Source of the DNA: an uncultured Parabacteroides sp.
GTDB lineage: Bacteria; Bacteroidota; Bacteroidia; Bacteroidales; Tannerellaceae
Assembly (NCBI GenBank): GCA_900547435.1
Contig: URGO01000004.1
Span: forward strand, 1 to 40,867
Reading direction: 5' to 3'
Length of the DNA stretch: 40,867 bases
Position 1 is the first letter of the stretch. Each line of letters begins with the position of its first letter. Below the pieces are notes generated by a model. That model had not been told where the DNA came from. It saw only the letters and a program-made list of their open reading frames with translations, and ran no database searches. Positions 35,992-40,867 of this stretch are shown here, in pieces. A program made the position numbers and the translations under genes.

Positions 35992-38900
35992 TTAAAATGT
36001 AACATTGAGACCGAACATAAATTTGCGAGTCTGTGGATATGGAGAAATAGCTACGCCAACAGAACCGGCTTTATAATCGCTTCCCACTTCTGCCGGAAGT
36101 TCTGGGTCGATACCCGAGAAGCCAGACAAAACAAACAGATTTTCACCTGAGAAGTAAACACGCACACGCTCTATCTGCGGAATCTTGAACGGGAATGTAT
36201 AACCAACCGTCAAGTTACGCAAACGCAAGTAGCTAGCATCTTCCAAATAACGGGATGAGCCACGGCTGGAGTTAGTATTGTTTCCATAAAAAGCTTTCGG
36301 GTGCGTAGCAATATCGCCCGGCTTTTCCCAACGGCTCCAATCGTCCTTCAGGTTCATCTGGTTATAGTTCACGTAAGCACCATCGCTATCATACATGGTA
36401 CGGTCGTAGTTGAAAATCTTTCCACCTACCGAATAACCGAACACAGCTGATAAATCTATGTCTTTCCAAGATACACTTGTCGAGAAACCTCCATAGAAAT
36501 CCGGACTCATCTTACCTAATACAACCTGATGCTTGGAAGCTTCACTATAACTTGTTGTTGTTACCCGTTCTCCCTTATCATTGGTGGTGTACCACAATGG
36601 AGAACCGGTTTCCGGGTCAACACCTGCCCACTCTGTTCCGTACCAAGTATCTACATCTTCACCCGGTTTGATGATCTTATCCATATAGATATAGTAACTT
36701 GAGCCGGCATTTGATGTGATGATTTCCGTATTTCCGCCATAAAGTTCCGTCACTTCATTTCGGTTCAAACCGATATTAGCCGTAACGTTCCAATACCAAT
36801 CACCACTTTTTATGATATCTACTGATGCAGATGCCTCAAAACCGTTATTCTTTACTGCACCAACATTACGATAGATGCCTGTTACACCTATTACACCTGG
36901 TAACGGTACGTTATACAACAAGTCCGTTGTCTTCTTATTGTAATAATCCAAATTCAAGGTCAAGCGGTCAAAAAGGATTGCGTCAATACCCACACCTGCC
37001 GTATAGGTCTTTTCCCATGTCAAATCCGGATTTGCTATCTGATAAAGAGCTGCACCCGGTTGCGCATTATAACTATATCCCAAACTATATAATGTATATT
37101 GAGAATAATAAGTATTCGGTCTGTTACCTACCGAGCCATAGCTGGCACGGAGCTTCAACTGCTGAACCCAATCTTTTGCTTGGAAGAACTCTTCCTGATG
37201 GATATTCCAACCGGCACTGATAGAGAAGAAATTACCATACTTTGCATCTGAACCAAAATTAGAAGCACCATCCCGACGGAAAGATACCGAAGCCAGATAG
37301 CGGTTATCATAAGCATAGTTGGCATTGAACAAATAAGACTGAACCGCCCATTCTTCCTTTATGCCATCTACGGCTTTAGGTGTAGCGGCCACATTAGCCA
37401 CTTCAAATCCGGAAGCAAAGCTAGATGCTGTTTGCGTCAAGCGTTCACGTTGATAAGTATTCCATTCATAACCAATCAAGGCATTCAACGAATGCTTGTC
37501 CCATACCTTGTTGAAACGCAACACTTGGTTGGTATATAAACGCGTAATAGTCTGTGACATATCTTCCAACAAACCATTATCTGCTTCACCGGCTTGTGAA
37601 CGAGGATCACTATATTCCTTACGTGCCCGGCTATTATAGTTGAAACTATTTACTGAAGCGAAAGTCAACCAATCGGTAAATTTAATATCAAAATCAAAAT
37701 TACCTAAGAATTCATACTTGGTTTGCTTCGTGAAATTCCATTGCAAGTCATACAAATAGTTGGTAGCATCACTATTCACCCATGTTGTCGGCTTATATTC
37801 CTGAATCAAATCACCATTCTCATCATACGGAGAATCCCACGGGAAGTTCACATAAGTAATTGCACCCAAATCATGCTGCTGATCCATGATATCGCTACGG
37901 CTTGCCCAAACCTTCGGTTTAATAGTCAACCAATCTGTTGCCTGATAATCTACATTAAAGCGTAAATTATAGCGGGTATAATCATAGCCCTTTACAGCAC
38001 CGTCTTCATCATATACACCGATAGAAGTATAAGTCTTAATCTTATCGCTTCCACCTGATACAGAAATATTATAATCCTGCGCAACACCTAATTGAGTACC
38101 GTTTTCCCACCAATCGAAATTCCGGTTCCGCAATTCCGGTGTGAAATAAGCCGGCATCGCATCACGGTTACTGAAAGAATTATAATAATCATACAATTCC
38201 GCACCGTCCATCATATCCAAATTACCTAAATGCAATTGGTTAACACCGACTTTAACCGAAGCATTAATCTGCGCCTTACCGGTCTTACCGCGCTTCGTGG
38301 TTACCACGATTACACCGTTCGCACCTTGCGAACCGTAAATAGCGGTAGAAGCGGCATCCTTCAAAATAGACATAGACTCGATATCGGCAGGGTTCAAGCT
38401 ACCAGCATCGCTACCTACAATTACACCATCCACAATCCAAAGCGGGTCGGTACTTCCGTTCACCGTAGACTTACCACGGATAACGACTTTACCCTGCTGA
38501 CCGGGCTGTCCACCACCGGAAGTAACCTGTACGCCCGGAACCTTACCGGAAAGCAAGTTTTCAACGGTAGGAGATGTCGCATCCAGCAATTTTTCACTTG
38601 AAACCACCTGCATGGCACCGGTCAAGCTCTCCTTCTTCTGCACACCATAACCTACAACTACCAGCTCATCCAAATTCTGCGAATCCGCCTTCAGATGAAT
38701 CTGCAAAGATTTGCTTCCGTCCCAAACAATCTCTTGCGTCACATAACCTACATAAGAAATAGAAATGACGTCACCTTTCTTAGCTCCGGGAATGGAAAAC
38801 TTACCATCAAAATCCGTTACGGTACCGTTTGTCGTACCTTTAATCACTACAGATGCGCCGATAACCGGGCCCTGTTCATCTGTTACCACACCGCTCACCG

Positions 38901-39042
38901 TTCCATCCTGGTTTACGGCAAGTTCAATACCTCCCATCGCAGGTCCATTGGCCGACGATTCAGCAAATGCTCCACCCACAGAGCCAGCCAACAACAAGGA
39001 AAGGAGTACCTTTGGCGTCAAAAGCATTCTCGTGCTATCCAT
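35992..39042 (-). CDS. SusC/RagA-family TonB-dependent transporter
   Basis: A 1,016-residue outer-membrane transporter. After the signal peptide (cleavage near residue 27) comes a carboxypeptidase-regulatory-like domain (about 48-120, VSGVVTDEQGPVIGASVVIKG), then the TonB-box-like DELVVVGYG (125-133), the plug domain (VENLLSGKVPGVQV and RGKSTVNGSTDPLWIVDGV) and a long beta-barrel ending in Phe (FGLNVTF). There is no STN domain, so it should not signal to an anti-sigma factor. The start at 39042 is used; codon 6 is also Met and would shorten the signal slightly. It is partnered with SusD 15 bases downstream. Substrate unknown, and no regulator is adjacent. Confidence 0.94.
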   Translation of the reverse strand: MDSTRMLLTPKVLLSLLLAGSVGGAFAESSANGPAMGGIELAVNQDGTVSGVVTDEQGPVIGASVVIKGTTNGTVTDFDGKFSIPGAKKGDVISISYVGYVTQEIVWDGSKSLQIHLKADSQNLDELVVVGYGVQKKESLTGAMQVVSSEKLLDATSPTVENLLSGKVPGVQVTSGGGQPGQQGKVVIRGKSTVNGSTDPLWIVDGVIVGSDAGSLNPADIESMSILKDAASTAIYGSQGANGVIVVTTKRGKTGKAQINASVKVGVNQLHLGNLDMMDGAELYDYYNSFSNRDAMPAYFTPELRNRNFDWWENGTQLGVAQDYNISVSGGSDKIKTYTSIGVYDEDGAVKGYDYTRYNLRFNVDYQATDWLTIKPKVWASRSDIMDQQHDLGAITYVNFPWDSPYDENGDLIQEYKPTTWVNSDATNYLYDLQWNFTKQTKYEFLGNFDFDIKFTDWLTFASVNSFNYNSRARKEYSDPRSQAGEADNGLLEDMSQTITRLYTNQVLRFNKVWDKHSLNALIGYEWNTYQRERLTQTASSFASGFEVANVAATPKAVDGIKEEWAVQSYLFNANYAYDNRYLASVSFRRDGASNFGSDAKYGNFFSISAGWNIHQEEFFQAKDWVQQLKLRASYGSVGNRPNTYYSQYTLYSLGYSYNAQPGAALYQIANPDLTWEKTYTAGVGIDAILFDRLTLNLDYYNKKTTDLLYNVPLPGVIGVTGIYRNVGAVKNNGFEASASVDIIKSGDWYWNVTANIGLNRNEVTELYGGNTEIITSNAGSSYYIYMDKIIKPGEDVDTWYGTEWAGVDPETGSPLWYTTNDKGERVTTTSYSEASKHQVVLGKMSPDFYGGFSTSVSWKDIDLSAVFGYSVGGKIFNYDRTMYDSDGAYVNYNQMNLKDDWSRWEKPGDIATHPKAFYGNNTNSSRGSSRYLEDASYLRLRNLTVGYTFPFKIPQIERVRVYFSGENLFVLSGFSGIDPELPAEVGSDYKAGSVGVAISPYPQTRKFMFGLNVTF

Positions 39043-39143
39043 ACGATATTAAGCTTTAAATTTAACTTATAGTTATTATTCTATTCTGTCTTCTACTAAG
39101 TGTTTCTACTGTAATTTATATTACAACTTAATTAAGACGGCGC

Positions 39144-39151
39144 CAAAATTA
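39144..39151 (-). promoter_or_regulatory. -7 box of the SusC/SusD promoter
   Basis: On the minus strand this reads TAATTTTG, matching TAnnTTTG, about 100 bases upstream of the SusC start. The leader of the mRNA would be about 95 bases. No TTTG was seen at the right distance. Confidence 0.5.
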
Positions 39152-39256
39152 TGTTTTTTTCATCATTAAAAAAAGCTTTTTAGGAAAATATTCTGATTTT
39201 GTTTTGAAATCATTAAATTCGGATGGCGTTATTCGTGAAAATCATGGAGAAATTAA

Positions 39257-39344
39257 GTTTTTCACATTTGTGATAAATGCTTTTCATAAATGTGATAAGA
39301 GTTTTTCATAAACCCGAAAAACTCTTATCAGCATTGTGAAAAAT
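39257..39344. repeat. 22-bp phased palindromic array C (four units)
   Basis: Units start at 39257, 39279, 39301 and 39323. TTTTC occurs at 39259, 39281 and 39303 and GAAAA at 39316 and 39338, all in 22-base register. TGATAAGAGTTTTTC (39293-39307) pairs perfectly over 15 bases with GAAAAACTCTTATCA (39316-39330). GTGATAAATGCTTTTC at 39270-39285 is the exact complement of a word at 12387-12402 in array A. The array lies 20 bases after the stop codon of the minus-strand phosphorylase gene. Confidence 0.88.
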
Positions 39345-39364
39345 AGAATATATGCCTTCTATTT

Positions 39365-40183
39365 TCAAATTCTTGCTATCAACGATGCGAAGAGTGTGGT
39401 CATCTTTTGAGCAGCCCGGTCGGCGGCTTCAATGACATCGTTGGCGTCATTCACAAAATCATCGGCAAAATGATAGCCTTCGTTGGTAATAACCGACATA
39501 CCAAAGACCCGGATACCACAATGGCGGGCTACGATGACTTCAGGAACGGTACTCATACCAATGGCATCGCCCCCGACTTTTCCATAAAAAGCATATTCGG
39601 CCGGGGTCTCGTAAGAAGGACCGGTCAGGCCGACATACACACCTTTCTTTACCGGAATATTCTTTTCAGCTGCAATTGTTTCCATGAGCTGAATCATCTC
39701 CCGGTCATACGCGCGGGTCATATCCGGGAAACGGGTACCAAACGCCTCTTTGTTCGGACCAATCAGCGGATTCGGCATCATATTAATATGATCGCGGATA
39801 ATCATCAAATCGCCCACTTTGAACGAGGTATTAATTCCACCTGCCGCATTCGACACCAACAGATTCCTGATTCCCAAAAGCTTCATTACCCGAATCGGGA
39901 AAGTCACCTGTTCCATCGTGTAGCCTTCATAATAATGGAAGCGTCCCTGCATGGCAAGAATCGTCTTCCCCCCTAATTTCCCGCAAATAAAATTTCCTTT
40001 ATGACCGGATGCGGTAGATTGCACAAAGTGCGGAATCTCGTGATAAGGAATCACCATAGCGTCTTCGATATGGTCGGCCAACGCCCCCAGTCCGCTCCCC
40101 AATATAACCGCCGTTTCCGGATTTCCTGAAATACATGCCGATAGATAAGCGGCCGTTTCTGCATACCAATCTTTTGTTTCCAT
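39365..40183 (-). CDS. punA: Purine nucleoside phosphorylase (class II, trimeric)
   Basis: A 272-residue cytosolic enzyme that splits inosine or guanosine with phosphate. The start [17 protein letters not shown], the [13 protein letters not shown] phosphate-binding region, [27 protein letters not shown] (with the Glu for the base) and SVITNEGYH (with the Asn that recognises the 6-oxo purine) mark a trimeric PNP, not a methylthioadenosine phosphorylase. Length is normal. The gene follows the MTA/SAH deaminase gene by 25 bases on the same strand. That deaminase produces 6-oxo purine nucleosides, which would be suitable inputs for this enzyme if it tolerates the modified ribose. Confidence 0.93.
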   Translation of the reverse strand: METKDWYAETAAYLSACISGNPETAVILGSGLGALADHIEDAMVIPYHEIPHFVQSTASGHKGNFICGKLGGKTILAMQGRFHYYEGYTMEQVTFPIRVMKLLGIRNLLVSNAAGGINTSFKVGDLMIIRDHINMMPNPLIGPNKEAFGTRFPDMTRAYDREMIQLMETIAAEKNIPVKKGVYVGLTGPSYETPAEYAFYGKVGGDAIGMSTVPEVIVARHCGIRVFGMSVITNEGYHFADDFVNDANDVIEAADRAAQKMTTLFASLIARI

Positions 40184-40208
40184 ATTGTTTATTGTGTTTA
40201 TTTGGGTA

Positions 40209-40867
40209 CTAACTTCTACCTACTAAATCATACGCATGGCGTGCCGCCTGCTCCAATATCTCCTCCTCGCCCGGAACCTTCCGCTCCTGCATCAGCACTT
40301 TCCCATTGCAAATCACGGTATCCACACAATTCCCGTTGGCCGCATAGACCAAATTGGACACAAAATTGAAGTTCGGTGCAAATACCGGGCTTTTCAAATC
40401 TATCAGGCAAAGGTCAGCCAAATACCCTTCGGCAATTCGTCCTGCCTTCAATCCCAAAATATCCGCGCCCACCGATGTAGCGGCATCCAGCATCTCCCGA
40501 GCGGTCAGGACCTCCGGGTCTTTACGCCACGCCTTTCCCAACAGAGAGGCCAGTTTCATCGCCTCGATCATATCCAGATTGTTCGAAGAAGAACACCCGT
40601 CTGTACCGATGCCCACGGGAACCCCCATACGTTTCATTTCCACAAAAGGAAAGCGGATTCCCGAAGCCAGCTTCATGTTCGAAGCCGGATTATGCACCAC
40701 CTTCACGCCATGGTCTGCCAGCATCCGTATCTCATCGTTGTCTACATATATCGCATGAGCGATAACCAAACGCGGAGAAAGAATGCCTAATTTGTATAAA
40801 TAACGAACCGGAGTGAATCCGAAACGTTTCAACGAGAAGTTCACCTCATCTTCTGTTTCCGCCAGGT
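40209..40867 (-). CDS. mtaD: 5-methylthioadenosine/S-adenosylhomocysteine deaminase (partial, N-terminus outside window)
   Basis: The last 219 or so codons of an amidohydrolase-superfamily enzyme; the reading frame is open to the window edge. The visible part begins with [16 protein letters not shown] (the conserved H-x-A-E-T region just misses the His), then [19 protein letters not shown] with a metal-ligand His, [13 protein letters not shown] and [15 protein letters not shown] with the catalytic Asp. These match the MtaD/ATZ-TRZ group, which deaminates MTA, SAH or adenosine. Other guanine/cytosine-type amidohydrolases are less likely given HNPASNMKL. The ATG/GTG positions inside the window are internal. 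It is upstream of the phosphorylase by 25 bases, so a two-gene salvage operon is likely. Confidence 0.88.
   Translation of the reverse strand, partial: LAETEDEVNFSLKRFGFTPVRYLYKLGILSPRLVIAHAIYVDNDEIRMLADHGVKVVHNPASNMKLASGIRFPFVEMKRMGVPVGIGTDGCSSSNNLDMIEAMKLASLLGKAWRKDPEVLTAREMLDAATSVGADILGLKAGRIAEGYLADLCLIDLKSPVFAPNFNFVSNLVYAANGNCVDTVICNGKVLMQERKVPGEEEILEQAARHAYDLVGRS

Larger units (their letters stand above)
39043..39364. other. 322-bp spacer upstream of SusC
   Basis: Between SusC and purine nucleoside phosphorylase. It contains the SusC -7 box at 39144-39151, an AT-rich stretch and the 22-bp array C at 39257-39344. No small reading frame with coding character was found. Confidence 0.7.

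Overview
The window looks like chromosomal DNA from a gut or oral Bacteroidales species, most likely Parabacteroides/Tannerellaceae, although genus is an inference. The support is a SusC/SusD pair, several SPII lipoproteins, a GH92 mannosidase, a GH20 hexosaminidase, an anaerobic (serine-type) sulfatase, a DUF5686 outer-membrane protein, a malic enzyme/phosphotransacetylase fusion, moderate G+C, and promoters of the Bacteroidetes TTTG-N19-21-TAnnTTTG type instead of -35/-10 boxes. No rRNA, tRNA or CRISPR array was seen.

Layout. 0-3.3 kb: the tail of an IS30-like insertion sequence abuts an RND efflux pump gene that has lost its 5' half, followed by an intact TolC-like channel. 3.4-7.4 kb: housekeeping metabolism (purT, maeB, a 54-residue rubredoxin) ending in a perfect 20-bp bidirectional terminator. 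7.4-11.4 kb, minus strand: a sulfatase and a GH20 lipoprotein, probably attacking sulfated host glycans. 11.6-16.6 kb, plus strand: a queuosine-precursor transporter preceded by a candidate preQ1-I riboswitch, a TldD/TldE pair, a GNAT acetyltransferase and a free methionine-R-sulfoxide reductase. 16.8-22.0 kb, plus strand: DUF5686 protein, NhaC-type antiporter and MATE exporter. 22.0-30.1 kb, minus strand: an uncharacterised cytosolic protein, formate-THF ligase, precorrin-2 methyltransferase, a lipoprotein, a secreted protein with a type-IX-like C-terminal domain, and an L-cysteine desulfidase-like enzyme. 30.4-32.8 kb, plus: GH92. 32.9-40.9 kb, minus: DNA polymerase III delta', SusD, SusC, purine nucleoside phosphorylase, and the 3' part of an MTA/SAH deaminase.

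Most genes are ordinary. The most unusual signals are between genes. Three intergenic regions (12328-12415, 30230-30317, 39257-39344) each hold exactly four 22-bp units, 88 bp in total, built from inverted half-sites in strict 22-bp register. Two share sequence; the third has an unrelated sequence but the same architecture. A second family, built on GTTGACAAG and its complement, lies in at least three other spacers and can form hairpins, including mutually exclusive ones at 15492-15548. The third notable item is the compact preQ1-I-like pseudoknot placed at the predicted 5' end of the queuosine transporter mRNA, eight bases from its start codon.

All calls were made by reading the sequence; no database search or folding program was run.
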